64,000 nucleotides of DNA from Coenobita brevimanus (lineage: Eukaryota; Arthropoda; Malacostraca; Decapoda; Coenobitidae), in the NCBI GenBank assembly GCA_032717465.1, contig CM064683.1, positions 40,248,183 through 40,312,182 on the forward strand. Reading direction: 5' to 3'. A program made the position numbers and the translations under genes. The notes beneath the pieces were generated by a model, which worked only from the letters and a program-made list of their open reading frames with translations, searched no databases and was not told where the DNA came from. Below are positions 32,368-44,358 of the stretch, one piece after another (the stretch's first letter is position 1; every line of letters starts with the position of its first letter).

Positions 32368-32400
32368 TAGAGTCGCTCACGCAGGTGCTCACCTTATATA
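32368..32400 (-). promoter_or_regulatory. TATA promoter of gene B
   Basis: TATATAAG (32400-32393) with the same GGTGAGCACC downstream block as gene A. A start site near 32368 would give a 160-nt leader to ATG 32207. The initiator sequence (CTCTAGT) is weaker than that of gene A. Confidence 0.6.
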
Positions 32401-34606
32401 GCCCCAAGACGCCGGAAGTGGATATTATGAATACTTCGCGCTGCCAATATTTCGTTATTTTTCTGCCATAATTACCTCAGTGCCATTCAAACCCTTTAAA
32501 CTTACACATTTTAAGAAAAAACAAAACGCGTATTCTTAATTTTAGTAAATTAAGATTGATTTAGTGTTAAAATCGCATAATAAGGAAGGTCAAGTAGGTA
32601 ATATTTTCGAGACTGCCTTTTTTCGGTCGTATCAACTTAAATTCAAATCTGCGTTTGTATTTTTGAATGCACCACAGCAAAGGCAACATAAACCAGCCAT
32701 ATTGTTTTGTGAATATTCATTGTTTCCTTTTTCATTTCCTAACTATTGTTTCTTCAAAGAAGACAGAAATAAATAACGTTTCACAAACACTTCTCCAACC
32801 TCCTTGGAAAATATCATGCATAGTTATGACACCTACCACAATACTAACCTACTGGCCTGTGACTCTATATCCTTTCCATAGCACCTCTTCGTGACTAGCA
32901 CCATAGTCTATGTTAGTGGTAACCTCTTATTACAGCACAACACTGAAGATGGTTAGATGGCAATTTTACGCCAAGGTAAAGTAAACAGAGTTTAGTATCG
33001 TCACTATTTACTTTCCTCTAACTTCTCCTAAAGGCCTTACTTTGATCAGCTGGATTGGTGATAATTACAGTATAAGGGAAAAACATTCAAGCACCAGATT
33101 CTGTGGCTACTAATGGTGCTTTTAATAACAAAATCAAACAATTTATGGATGCTGTGAACTCTCTTCAGCTACAATTAGGGTGAGGTGGGGGTCAACCCTA
33201 CTATTAGTGGCAAAATATTACACCAAACATTCAGATAAAGGTTTTATTATGAAATGTAAATATCTAAAGAAGCTTCAGGAACAGGGCTATCTTTGGTATG
33301 GTTATCACTTCTTTTGAGATATGATAAGTTATCTTAAAAGTGTTTTTTCAAAAAGGTAGCCATAAGTTAACTTAAAAGTGTCTTTTCAAAAAAGTAGCCA
33401 TGTGTATAGATAGTGGGGGTGAAGCCTACATCCTATTTGACAACACTTTAATGTGTTACCAAAGTAAATCTAAGTTTATATATGAAGTAGGTAATGTAAG
33501 AATTCAGAGCAGAGACATTTATCTACTCCATGACTTTCATATTGCCTTACAAGCAACACAAAAATTTAATATTCCATTATTAAATGTTTAACCTGGCTGA
33601 ATACTGAAATGTGGTGCTAAATTATTGTAAAAGTAAAGGACATATGCTGTCCCAGTACAAAAATGTTGGCCACATGTTACAGAAATATATATGCCATGAA
33701 TGAAGAAAAACAGGCCAGGTTAAGACGTAGCACTGTTATTATTTAAAAAAGATATATGCTATAACACTACATAAATAAAGGTGAAGGTACACACTGCACT
33801 CTTTAATCTACCTCGGGTGTTATGCCAGCATGTTAACCTGATGTTACAAGTCTACTTCATATTGTACTGAGTTAGAGCCACATTGAATTTAATGATTCTG
33901 GCAAGCCTCTGTTTTACCTCCCCCCCATTTGCAAGGCATGTTGATAAACCTGTGAAAGACATATTACGTGAGTTCTTCACACACAAATGACCTTACTAAT
34001 ACTGTATTTTGTAATTTGTGGTGGACCGTAGAGAAATGAATTGGTATTGTACGCCCTACAACTATCGGTAAAAATAAAATGACAACAATATCTTTATTGG
34101 GTTATAGGCCAAATAATTCAATCTGCAAGGCTCAACTGCATATCCCATATTAACAAAATTATACATATATCCCTGCAACAAAATCGTACCGTATATGACT
34201 GAAAATCATGTTGCACCAAACACATGTACATAATTTCATGCTGGATTGCTAGCAGTAATGTTCTGTGAGTATCCAGGTACCTTCTAGGTATTTATTTTGC
34301 ATGATGTGTCCACTACCCACGCCATAATATTTATAAATTCGACACAGGCCTCGGGTTTCGGTCATCAATTTCTTCATATATTATAGTAGCTAAGTAGACA
34401 GACTCTAATTACGACAGAATGCCCTACCATCAGAATCTACCAGTATTCACTGTCGATATACGATGTATCAGCAGTGTTAAATGTTATACCAGATATCCAA
34501 AAAAATGGTAACTCACCTCCCACATCCAGCTTTAAAGAATGTAAACATGGCACTACCAGGCGGCCCAGCTGTCCTGCCGCGTTTTCTTCTTAAACGGTTA
34601 CTATTC
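32373..34606. repeat. segmental duplication 1, copy 2 (5' flank of gene B)
   Basis: It is co-linear with 11971-14095. The core 32815-33900 is near identical and the edges are diverged. Copy-specific changes include a duplicated 47-bp segment at 33313-33400 (GTGTTTTTTCAAAAAGGTAG type) and the loss of some runs. Sequence after 34606 is not shared. Confidence 0.9.
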
Positions 34607-34626
34607 TAGGCCCAATAGGGAGTAAA

Positions 34627-34846
34627 GGAAAGCGTCTGTACCACTCCCTAGTACGTTTATACCCACCTCACCCTACTCAAGAGCGTCTGTATCACTCCCT
34701 AGCACGGCTTATGCCCACCTCACCCAACCCAAGAGTGTCTGTACCACTCCCTAGCACGGCTTATGCCCACCTCACCCAACCCAAGAGTGTCTGTACCACT
34801 CCCTAGCACGGCTTATGCCCACCTCACCCAACCAAAGAGTGTCTGT
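34627..34846. repeat. 52-bp minisatellite, about 4 copies
   Basis: AGAGTGTCTGTACCACTCCC then TAGCACGGCTTATGCCCACC and TCACCCAACCCA repeat with a 52-bp period (34681, 34733, 34785). Confidence 0.93.
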
Positions 34847-35095
34847 ACTGTACCCTGGACTATGCATGTGACTAACGCCACGCGTAAAGAATATTATGGT
34901 TATAATCTGGTGGCATCAAATATATTACATAGTAATTATACCAACAGCACGTTAAAAGAAGAAAGCATACAATGAATGGAAGAGAAATAGGGGCGTGGAA
35001 GAAGTTGAGAGGCGGAAGAGAGAGTTATATGTAGAAAGAAAGAGAGAGGTGAAAAGATTAGTATGAGAGAGTAAGAAGAAGAGAGTAAGAAGAGA

Positions 35096-35599
35096 GTGGA
35101 TGAGGAATTTGGAAGGAATTTGAGTGTAAAGTGGAGGGACTGTAAGAAAATGTTCTGGAAAGAGGTGAAAAGAGTAAGACAGGGTGGAAGTGAAGTTAGC
35201 AGGGGAGTGAAAGATAAAAATGGTAGATTACTAGTGGAGAAGGGAGAAAAAGTGAGCAGATGGAGAGAACACTTTAAGGAATTGTTGAACGTGGAGGATG
35301 GAAGTAATGCGAGTATAAGTGGCTGGGGAATGGCTGGGAGAAGGAGGGAGGTGAGAAGACAGGAAGAAATCAGTAGGATAGAAGTTGTGGAAGCAATGAA
35401 GAAAGTTAAATCGGGGAAAGCCCCAGGAATTGATGGAGTGTGTGGTGAAATGCTGAAGCATGGGGGAGAGATAGTAGTAGAATGGATGTGGAAGATGTGC
35501 AGATTGGCCTGGGAGGAAGGTAGAGTCCCGGAGGATTGGAAGTCAGGTATAATTATTCCCTTGTACAAAGGAAAAGGGGAAAAAAGAAGTGTGTGGTAA
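35096..35599 (+). pseudogene. LINE-1 reverse transcriptase, N-terminal part
   Basis: The frame encodes KSGKAPGIDGVCGEMLKHGG (the RT finger motif), then PEDWKSGIIIPLYKGKGEK, after which it is shifted at the A/G run 35580-35592 relative to the main RT frame. An uninterrupted frame would continue NHRGICLLS. Frame loss of one base makes the element inactive unless it is a sequence error. Confidence 0.8.
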
Positions 35600-36899
35600 T
35601 CATAGGGGCATTTGTCTTCTTAGTATAATAGGAAAAGTGTATGATAGGATACTTATTGACAGAGTTAGAGAAAGAACAGAGAAATTAGTTGGAGAAGAAC
35701 AGGGAGGCTTTAGGAAGGGAAGAGGTTGTGTAGATCAGATATTCATTCTTAGATCTTTAGTGGAAAAGTTTCTAGAGAAGGGAATGATGTTGTATGCGGC
35801 TTTCATGGATTTGGAGAAAGCATATGACAGGGTGGATAGACTAGGATTGTGGAAAGTGTTAAGAATATATGGAGTAGATGGGAAGTTGTTGAATGCTGTG
35901 AAGAGTATGTACGATGGTGCGAAGGCTGCAGTGCGTGTGGATGGTGAACTAAGTGAATTTTTCTCTTTGAAAGTTGGGTTGAAACAGGGATGTGTCATGT
36001 CTCCATGGTTGTTCAATCTGTACATGGATGGGGTAATAAAAGAGGTACAAGGTAGGGTAGTGGATGTTGAAGTGGCCCTGGTGAGAGAGGATAGTGTTTG
36101 GAAACTCCCTGTACTGTTGTTTGCAGATGATACCGTGTTGGTGAGTGAAGACGAAGGGGAGCTGCAAGGCTTGGTGGATGAGTTTGAGAGAGTGTGTAAG
36201 AAACGGAATCTAAAGGTGAATGCAGGGAAGAGTAAAGTGATGGTCTTTGAGAGAGGTGAAGTCAGTGAATGTACAGCGAGGTTGGATGGTGAGGAATTGG
36301 AAAATGTGAGTACGTTTAAGTACTTGGGTAGTGTGATGAGTAAGGATGGAGGTTTGGAGGGTGAAGTGCTTGAAAGGGTACGGCAGGGAAGAAAAGTTGC
36401 TGGTTCTTTGAAAGCAGTGATAAGAAACAGGGAAGTGAGCATGGAAGTGAAAAAGTTACTACATGACAGTATAGTGATACCAACTCTAACGTACGGAAGT
36501 GAAGCTTGGACGTTGTTGGAAGGACACAAGTCAAGAGTGAGAGCCGTGGAAATGAGTTATTTAAGAGGAGCCTGTGGAGTCACATGGAGAGACAGGCTGA
36601 CGAATGAGGATATAAAAGAGCGTTGTGATGTGGATGTGGATGTGATAGGAAGCGTTATGAGGAACACACTGAGGTGGTTTGGCCATGTGGAGAGGATGGA
36701 GGGTGAAAGACTGACGAAGAGAGTGTATGTGAGTGAGGTGGAGGGGGAAAGAGGGAGGGGGAGGCCGAGGATGAGATGGAGAGATGGGGTGGAGAGGTAT
36801 ATGAGAGAGGGGGGTGTGAGTTGGGAGCAGAGGAGTGAAATGGCGGGGGACAGGGTGACTTGGAGGCGATTTGTTTGTGGCCACCCCAAACGGGATTGA
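35589..36899 (+). pseudogene. LINE-1 reverse transcriptase, palm/thumb and C-terminal domain
   Basis: A 436-residue open frame. Visible motifs are NHRGICLLS and GKVYDRIL; GGFRKGRGCVDQIFILR; AFMDLEKAYDRV (palm, first Asp); GLKQGCVMSPWLFNLYMDGV; LFADDTVLVSEDEGE (catalytic FADD); KRNLKVNAGKSKVMVF; FKYLGSVMSKDG. The C-terminal domain includes RNTLRWFGHVERMEGERLTK and GRGRPRMRW, shared by RTE-type LINEs. The frame lacks stops, so the copy is relatively young. Confidence 0.88.
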
Positions 36900-36928
36900 G
36901 GCGTCTGGCAATAGATAGATAGATAGAT

Positions 36929-38163
36929 GTTAAAATATCACACGATATTCGCCTACATGGATATACACGTATAAATACTTTTCTACTTTAGAGAGTGCAC
37001 AATTAACCTATACCTGTTCTTCGCAAACATTCATATTTACTGGAATTCAATGTATAACTAGATCATTTTATAAATACGCTTGACAATTATACATAACACC
37101 GTGGGTGAATGTTATTGATGTAGTGCCTACACTATATTCTTTTACAGTAACTGTACAGATAAACTGGTATACACCACTATTATGTGATTAAACTGTGTAC
37201 TATGCATTACGACTAGCCATTCAACATACCATGCAATGCTATCTGCAGCTGTGGTAGTCCATTTCTGTTCACTTCCAGGAGAGTTTGACCATGCAGTGTC
37301 TTCTCCAGCTGTGGTACTCTATCTCTGTCCTCTTCCACTGGAGTCTGACCATCAGGGTGGAAGGAATGGATGCTACCATCTGTGTAATGTCATAAATAGT
37401 TTGGGATCAATGAGACACACCTAACCAATAGTGTTGTTATATGTGTGCAATATGGACACCATCAGTATAAGGAGAGTGCATTGATAAAAAGACAGTTTAC
37501 AAGCATTATCTTCACCATAATCACTGGGACAGGGGAGACTGCCTAACTCACAGTGCAGCTACTCTGTAATGTCCTCATCACAAATTGGCTATGCTATCAT
37601 ATTTTGTATATATGACACTTGTATATTATGACTATATCCCATAATGTGTTCAGTATTATAAGATGGTATGGACATCCATACATCGTACCAGAGGAAACGT
37701 CTGTCAACCATTTGTGCCCCTTTTACAAAATTAGTCATTGCCATCAAGTTGCATGTCTTACATATAATCATTTATTATTAGTCATTGCCATCAAGTTGCA
37801 TATGTGTTACATATAATCATTATACAATCCTGGAGGAGGAATGGGTGAATATCTACCATAGTCTGCTGGTGTCAACTGATGATGTACAACAGCATCTGGA
37901 TGGACGTTGATGGAAGGACAATCTTCAGCACTTGTAGCGGGATGTACTGGTGGATCCTCGATTGACATATCCCCTGTGGAGGTGAAGCCAATTAATACAA
38001 ACTATACCGTTAGTCCTAATACATAAGGGGAATAGCAGGTAATATGTGCAACATTTATCCATACATGAAGTACAGTACATAAATGTTTGGCAATGTAGCT
38101 TTGTTCTGTCTGCAACTGTTATGCAGGTTAATAATATAAAAATCACCACTTTATGATATGCGG
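36929..38163. other. no gene; two short tandem duplications
   Basis: CAGCTGTGGTA marks a 58-bp pair at about 37236-37352. TTAGTCATTGCCATCAAGTTG marks another at 37731-37830. Otherwise nothing was recognised. Confidence 0.5.
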
Positions 38164-38240
38164 ATGGCGGTGGCTGAGTCGGTATAGAGGCTGCCTGAAG
38201 TCCTAATGGACCCAGGTTCGAATCCCAGCTGGGGCTGGGA
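38164..38240 (+). mobile_element. tRNA-like SINE head with intact A and B boxes
   Basis: TGGCTGAGTCGG (38171-38182) and GGTTCGAATCC (38215-38225) match pol III box consensus almost exactly. The intervening sequence CTGCCTGAAGTCCTAATGG could hold an extended variable arm as in tRNA-Leu/Ser. Clean cloverleaf pairing could not be confirmed by eye, so a SINE head is more likely than a functional tRNA. Confidence 0.6.
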
Positions 38241-38838
38241 ATAGTTTAAGGATTTGGATTTCATAAAAAGCAGACATTTCTGATCAACCAGAGACCCGCC
38301 TACATGTCATAAAAGTACCCCCGCTAATACCAGTACACCAGTCTTGTATGAGACAGTCCTGGCATGTATTCAATATGGATGGTGTGTTAGCGCCGAAGTG
38401 GTGACATGTGGATATGTAGGAGGCCTACTGGGACTTGGGAATAAATATATATACAGGTATATACAGTATATATATTACCATAAGAGCATGTCAACTTTTA
38501 TTTTCATATTTTTTTTTTGGGGGGGTGGGGGGTGATGGGGGAAGGGGGGGACAGCTCAAGCAGCCCAAGTTATCAGCATCAACTAGAATTTCCCAGTTGA
38601 AGTAACATGTATTAATCGGTCACGCCTCGGTAAGCTGAAATTAAGCCAGGTCTTTATGTTTTTTTGTTTTGTTTTTTATGCGAGGAAGAAGGAACCAAAG
38701 GCCATGAGCCCGCAAAACAGTTCCCTTCAAGAGAAAAACAAAATACAATAGAGACCCAAATTCAATATCACGCTGATCACATTATATCACGCTCATGACA
38801 TTATACAGACTGGGGTCAGACATGGAGCCGAAGCCGGC
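38241..38838. other. no recognised feature
   Basis: It includes AT-rich and G-rich short runs (a GGGGGTGGGG run near 38518-38550). No gene. Confidence 0.4.
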
Positions 38839-38841
38839 TTA

Positions 38842-39070
38842 GGCTTCATGACGCCATGGTTTTTAGGTCTTGGCTTTGGCTTCATGAAGCCATGGTTTTT
38901 GGTCGCGGCATAGGCATCATGAAGCCATGATTTTTAAGTCGCGGATTCGGCTTCATGAACCCATGGTTTTTGGTCGTGGCTTCGGCTTCAGGAAGCCATG
39001 GTTTTTAGGTCGCGGTTTCGGCTTCAGCTTCGAAGCCAAGGGCCTGGCTTCAGCTTCGAAGCCAAGGGCT
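38842..39070. repeat. 35-36-bp minisatellite, about 6 diverged copies
   Basis: GGCTTCATGAAGCCATGG then TTTTTAGGTCGCGG recurs (38855, 38891, 38926 and so on), ending in GGCTTCAGCTTCGAAGCCAA units. GGCTTCATGAAGCC is itself palindromic. Confidence 0.85.
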
Positions 39071-39214
39071 TGGCTTCAGCCCCAACTGCTGGCTAAAGCA
39101 CCAGACCTAGAATATTCGTTACAGGAACAGAATATGCATAAAAACTGCCTGATTTTCATATTTTCAAGTCCTTTCCTTTGCATCCACTTCAGCTCAATAA
39201 AAATATCAAATATT

Positions 39215-39314
39215 NNNNNNNNNNNNNNNNNNNNNNNNNNNNNNNNNNNNNNNNNNNNNNNNNNNNNNNNNNNNNNNNNNNNNNNNNNNNNNNNNNNNNN
39301 NNNNNNNNNNNNNN
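39215..39314. other. assembly gap (100 N)
   Basis: Exactly 100 unknown bases, the usual placeholder for a scaffold join of unknown size. Confidence 0.99.
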
Positions 39315-39499
39315 ACTCACTCATTCCCTAAGAAAATACACTGTATGTGTGTGTGCACACACGAATAACATTTGCGGCAACTCATTTATTCCAGAGTACC
39401 CGGTATGCAATGCTGTCATCAGCACTGCACCGTTGCATTTCCCAGTGGCTAATTATCTCAAAGCTAATGCCACTTTACATCTGCAGATAAAAACACGCA

Positions 39500-40250
39500 G
39501 CCGGCCGGGGTCGGACGGGTTTAGAGGACTGGTTGGAATTTGGGCGTGGTCGGACGTGGGATATGGGTGTGGGTAGACATGGTTGGGATTTGGGGCGACA
39601 TTAGACGTGGGATATGGGTGTGGCTAGACATAGTTGGGATTGGGCGTGGCTGGATGTGGGATACTGGAATGGCTAGAACAGGATGGGATTTGAGTGTGGC
39701 TGGACGTGGGATATGGGCGTGGCTAAAACTGGTTGGAATGGTTGGAATTGGGCGTGTCTAGGTGTAGGATTTGGCTCTGGCTGGGCGTGAGAGTTGAATG
39801 TGGCTGAACTTGTGACTGGGTGTGAGATCTGGGTGGGGCGGGGAGGGGAATTTGGGTGAGGCGGGGCAAAGTATGTAGGTGAGGCGGGGCGAGGGATTTG
39901 GGTGGGGCAGGGCAAGGGATTTGGGTGGGGCAGGGCAAGGGATTTGGGTGGGGAAGGGAAAGGGATTTGGGTGGGGCGGGCAGGTGGATTTGGGTGAGGT
40001 GGAGCAAGGGATTTGGGTGGGGCGAGGCGAAGGATTTGGGTGGGGCGGAGTATGGGATTTAGCCATGGTTGTGCTTGATAATTGCGAGTGGGATCTGGGC
40101 GTGGTTGGGAGGATGGATGAGGACTAGACAGGATTCAGGTAAGGCTGAGTGGGATTTGGGCGTGTTTGGGAATGGGACTTAGGCGTGGGATCTAAGACAG
40201 ACGGGGAATTGGGGGGATTTGGGCATGGTTGGAATGGAATTTGGCCGTTG
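39500..40250. repeat. G-rich degenerate tandem repeat
   Basis: First, units of about 60 bp (GGATATGGGTGTGGCTAGACA-like). Then units of about 21-24 bp built on GGATTTGGGTGGGGC at 39840-40060. Many runs of three to four Gs could form G-quadruplexes. Confidence 0.8.
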
Positions 40251-41639
40251 TTGAATGCGGAGAGGGGTGGCTCCTGGGACTTGGGCTGGAGGCTGGAGTG
40301 ATGTGGTGGAGTGAGGTCTGGTGGGGTGGGGATACTGATGAAATCTGGCATGGTGTGGTGTTATGTGGTGGGCTGGTGAGATGTGTGGTGTGATGGGATG
40401 TGGTGTGGGATGTGGTGTGGTATGTGGTGTTATGTGGTGTGCCGTGCTGTGATGCGTTGTGAGATGTACTATTATAAAGAATGGGGGTATATGAGGCTGC
40501 TGTAAGGAATAGTGTGGTCTAAAGCGTGGTGTTGTGGTGGGTTGTGGTGTGGTGTAGTGTGGTTTAGTGTGGTGTGGTGTTGTGTAACGACGAGTGGCGT
40601 GGAGGGCTGTAGACAAAGCAATTAAGGGTGGTTTGGGGGTGATGGTGGAAAATGAAAGACAAGGGTTTAGCCGTGAAGGTCTTTGAATGTATGGGTGTAG
40701 TGGAGTGATGAAGTATAGTGTGGGAAGGGAAGTGTGGTGGTGTTAAGGTGTAACTTGTGGAAAGAAGAGAAGTAAAAGCGTAAGAGGTGCAGTTTGTTAG
40801 AAGAGGTGGTGTTGTGAGTAGGTGACAGTGAGTGGAAAACGGAAGTGTGGAGAGAGACATGTTAAAGGCACGGTTTGGGAAAAAAAAAAAAAAAAAAAAA
40901 GTGTGAATGTGTGGAGAGTGGGATAAAAGATGTTGGAAGGGATTGGAGTTTCATGTGAGGAAAACAAGAGGCTTTCACAGAGGAGATATGTAGGTGTAAA
41001 ATGTGTAAACAAAAAGTGTGGGAAGAGCTACAAGTTAGATGTACGGTGGGGGAACAAAAAAAGAGGTAGGGAGAAAAGATGTAAAGGAAGAAGGTGTTAA
41101 AACAGGAGGAACTGAAAGATGCAGGATGAGATGAAAGATGGAAATGTAGGCTATGACCCGAAAGGTACAGGGGAAAAAAATCGATGTTAAGTGTGGAGGC
41201 ATAAGTGTTTGAGGTGCAGAAAAAGGGTTGGTGGAGCAGAAAAGAGCTAGTCTATGAACAAAGAAAAAAATAGTAGTCTATGAAGAAAAAAAAAAAAAAA
41301 GTAAAAAAGGATGTGTGGAGGACAGATGCATGTGAAAAGAAAAATGACGAAAAAGGTGTGTAAGGTGTGTACAAATGAAGCATAAAAATGTGTATGTGTT
41401 ATAATATTAGCTGCAGAAAAAGACGGTGTAGAAAAAAGACGTGCATGGAACTGAGAGAGAGAGAGAGACGATCAAAACCTCTCGATAGGCTATGCGAGCC
41501 ACCCAGTGACTGGACAACGATAATAATGACTGGTATACATTTTTTTTTTAGGAGGGGGAGGACGAAGAGGAAAAACAAACTTAATAAAATAAAAACCCAC
41601 AGCTACACCAGATTACAGGTGTCCTCCTTTCATAAACTG
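40251..41639. repeat. GT/GA-rich low-complexity region, no gene
   Basis: GTGGTGTGG-type words (40350-40600), then purine-rich sequence with A runs at 40879-40900 and 41286-41300. Nothing codes convincingly. Confidence 0.6.
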
Positions 41640-42010
41640 TAACAGCTGGACTTGAAGAACTGCTGTACGCTGAAGTTTGGGGGGAAACTATTCTGGGGAA
41701 GAGAATTCCAGGGAGATGCAGTTCGGGGAATAAAAGAATTTTGACTAGCATAAGTTCTGCAATATGGCAATGTGACAGTCAAGAGCGATACCAGATGCCC
41801 ATGTAACACGGGGGAAGGCGTGGAGAGGTGGCACAATGGATGCAACTTTGTCTAAGCATTTGCCATAAAAGTATCTGTAAAATAATGCAAGGGAGGCAAC
41901 ATTCCTTCTTTCTTTTACGGGAGGTAGTTCATTTGTAACTGCAGGGTTATTAATAATCCTTCCAGCTTTGTCCATAATTTTGTCCAGTTGTTTTAGTGCA
42001 ATCTCTCCAA
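41640..42010 (-). pseudogene. jockey/CR1-like LINE remnant (RT C-terminal end)
   Basis: On the minus strand, LDKIMDKAGRIINNPAVTNE then ERRNVASLALFYRYFYGKC and, after a frameshift near 41800, TVTLPYCRTYASQNSFIPRT and WNSLPQNSFPPNFSVQQF. The RRNVASL-FYRYF-G and WNSLPxxxFPxxxxxxxF pattern is the conserved C-terminal tail of jockey/CR1-group LINEs. It is 5'-truncated. Confidence 0.75.
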
Positions 42011-42229
42011 CCACTGCACTTAACATCCAGCTATTTATCACGGCTACAAAATGGCAATCCTTAAGGGGACATACGACCACCTCATCTTGCAGTTTTGTTT
42101 TTACCATAGTTTTCCATGGGATTCTATTTCATGATTACGTTTTCAAGTTCATAAAATATTTTAAAATTCTTTAAAAAGTGGGGAAGATTTTTTAAAACGG
42201 TTTGTTTACAGTTCCTAACGACACCGAAG

Positions 42230-42537
42230 TCAGACGGACGCCATTTTGTGGGAAGAGAAGTCAGATAGACGCCATCTTGTGGGTCGGGAAGACAGACGGA
42301 CGCCATGTTGTGGGGCAAGAACGCCATGTTGTGGGGCAAGAACGCCATGTTGTGGGGCGAGAAGACAGATAGACGCCATGTTGTGGGGCGAGAAGACAGA
42401 TAGACGCCATGTTGTGGGGCGACAAGACAGATAGACGCCATCTTGTGGGGCAACAAGACAGACGGACGCCATCTTGTGGAGCGAGAAGACAGACGGATGA
42501 CATCTTGTGGGGCGAGAACAGACGGACGCCATCTTAG
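42230..42537. repeat. 31-32-bp minisatellite, 9-10 units
   Basis: AGACAGAYRGACGCCAT(C/G)TTGTGGGGCGAGA units, including two short 21-bp units (AACGCCATGTTGTGGGGCAAG). Confidence 0.9.
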
Positions 42538-44354
42538 AACGTTGTCATTTTTGAAGGAAATTACCCTTATCGGTGTCAATTTATCCAAACAATCTAAATT
42601 TTCGTACAGACTCAATCTTACGTACCCTATCCTATCCCTTATGTAATGATACATTTTGTTTATTGATGGATCCCATTCGTACTCGAGAAAGTACTTTTGT
42701 ACATCTTTACCAAGTCACTGATTTACTTCAAACAGGTAAAAAAGAAAAGGGGGGGGGCTGATTTTTAAAACGAGGTCCTCTGTCTCCTTAAGGATTACCT
42801 ACAAAATAATGCTTGACACAGTAAAGAAAGTGTTTATCATCACGATAAACATACGGTTTAGTTTAGGCCGGAGAAATACCTTACTAATTCCCTTCCTCCT
42901 CTCCCAGGTTATTTTCTGTATTTTTCTGATGACTTTTATGATAGTAAATGATTTACTACTGATTTTGTTTCCCTGTTGTTTTTGTCAATGCTCATTCCCA
43001 TTCACTCGTGTTGGTTTCTCAGGCGTCCTGGCAGGCTTTCTAAAACGTACTCTTATCAACTGAAATTTATTTTACAGCTGTTGCAGCCTGACCTTATATA
43101 TTCAAAGCTTATCCTTAATCTACTCTTAAATCTAACCCAGCAAAACACCCTAACCTTACCTAACTCAACCTAGCTAACTATCCAACGGTAATAACCATAC
43201 GCACCGAAAGGGAACACCAAATTTATTTCGATAAAACTGCGTAGCGTTTAGTGTGTCCGCCATTACGCCCAGGAAACATCACGCGTCGGGGAAGCAAATT
43301 ATGGATAATAAAAACAAGCGGGAAACAAATTCACCACCATAAAGAAAAAAATACTGAGCAAACCAACAATAAGAAGTGAACTGTTCAGGTTTCTGTTGAT
43401 TAAACTACATTTACCATCATCATAACAGACGCTCTCAGTATCTGGATAATCCGTCGCCCAAGTGTCCGCATATTTCATAACTTCCTTTATTATTTATTCT
43501 GCACATGACATATCAATATCCTCCTGTATATTATCCATGTAAAGTATATCCATATTCAAACTACATAAATGGCATAAAACAGGACGCTTACGTGAAATAC
43601 GCGAAATGAATCATCAATAAACAAGTGCTGCAACGTCTCCAATGCCACCCAGAACATGGACGAATGATAAAAATGGCTGACCTTCCTTGCAGATGGCGTA
43701 GGGGTAAGCCGATCAGTCCACCACCTGGCCCTTCGTTTGACCCAGCCTCCTGTACACCTCGAGACGGACACCACCACCAGGCCACAAACATCCAGTCACT
43801 CGTAGTTTCGAAGATCACACGGAAGCACAGAAAAAAAAAAAAAATCAACACTACATGTCCTCCCACCATCACCATCCCCGTCACTTAACTCGAGACTGGC
43901 AGCCCCAGCCAGCGTGGCAGTGACGGCAGCGTGAGATCCCGCCGACATGGGAAAAGCAGGGGTGACAACCATCCTGTGCCAGGCCGTCAAAAACCACAAT
44001 CGCAAACCTTCTAAGCTGCCTCATATAAATCAAGTCACGCCTAGTACTAGTTAATTACTACAAGATGGGTTTACTAACAGTGTTATATAATTTCTTCATG
44101 CCTAAGCGACTAATCTGCTGGAGTACAATGGAAGGCAATAATCATCCCTGATTTATTAGACCATCCGAAATATTGGTAATTTTGATCTGTTGGACATGCG
44201 CTACAAGCAGCTGTACTCATATTGCCACCGCGGGACTATTTAAACCATGCATCAATGGTTAGAAGTTGTGTATATATTTTACATATTTTGTAAATTGTTA
44301 TAACACCAAGTCAGTTAAAGAAATAAAGAAAAATAATACGATATTTCCGGTCTA
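42538..44354. other. no recognised feature
   Basis: No gene or repeat could be supported; short frames only. CCTAACCTAACTCAACCTA near 43148-43172 is a small telomere-like patch. Confidence 0.4.
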
Positions 44355-44358
44355 TTAA

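Larger units (their letters stand above)
34940..36928 (+). mobile_element. LINE-1 (GATA-tailed RTE-like LINE), longest copy
   Basis: It is about 2 kb and covers most of the reverse transcriptase and the C-terminal domain, but no APE endonuclease. It ends GGCGTCTGGCAATAGATAG with a GATA-repeat tail. At least six other copies in this window share its 3' end. The 5' limit is approximate. Confidence 0.88.

Noticed and set aside
38164..38240. Functional tRNA gene
   Set aside because: A and B boxes are good, but acceptor-stem pairing and an anticodon loop could not be confirmed; a SINE head is more likely.
43556..44005. Minus frames of 69-98 codons
   Set aside because: Overlapping alternatives with Phe runs from an A homopolymer. 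No splice-supported continuation or recognised domain.
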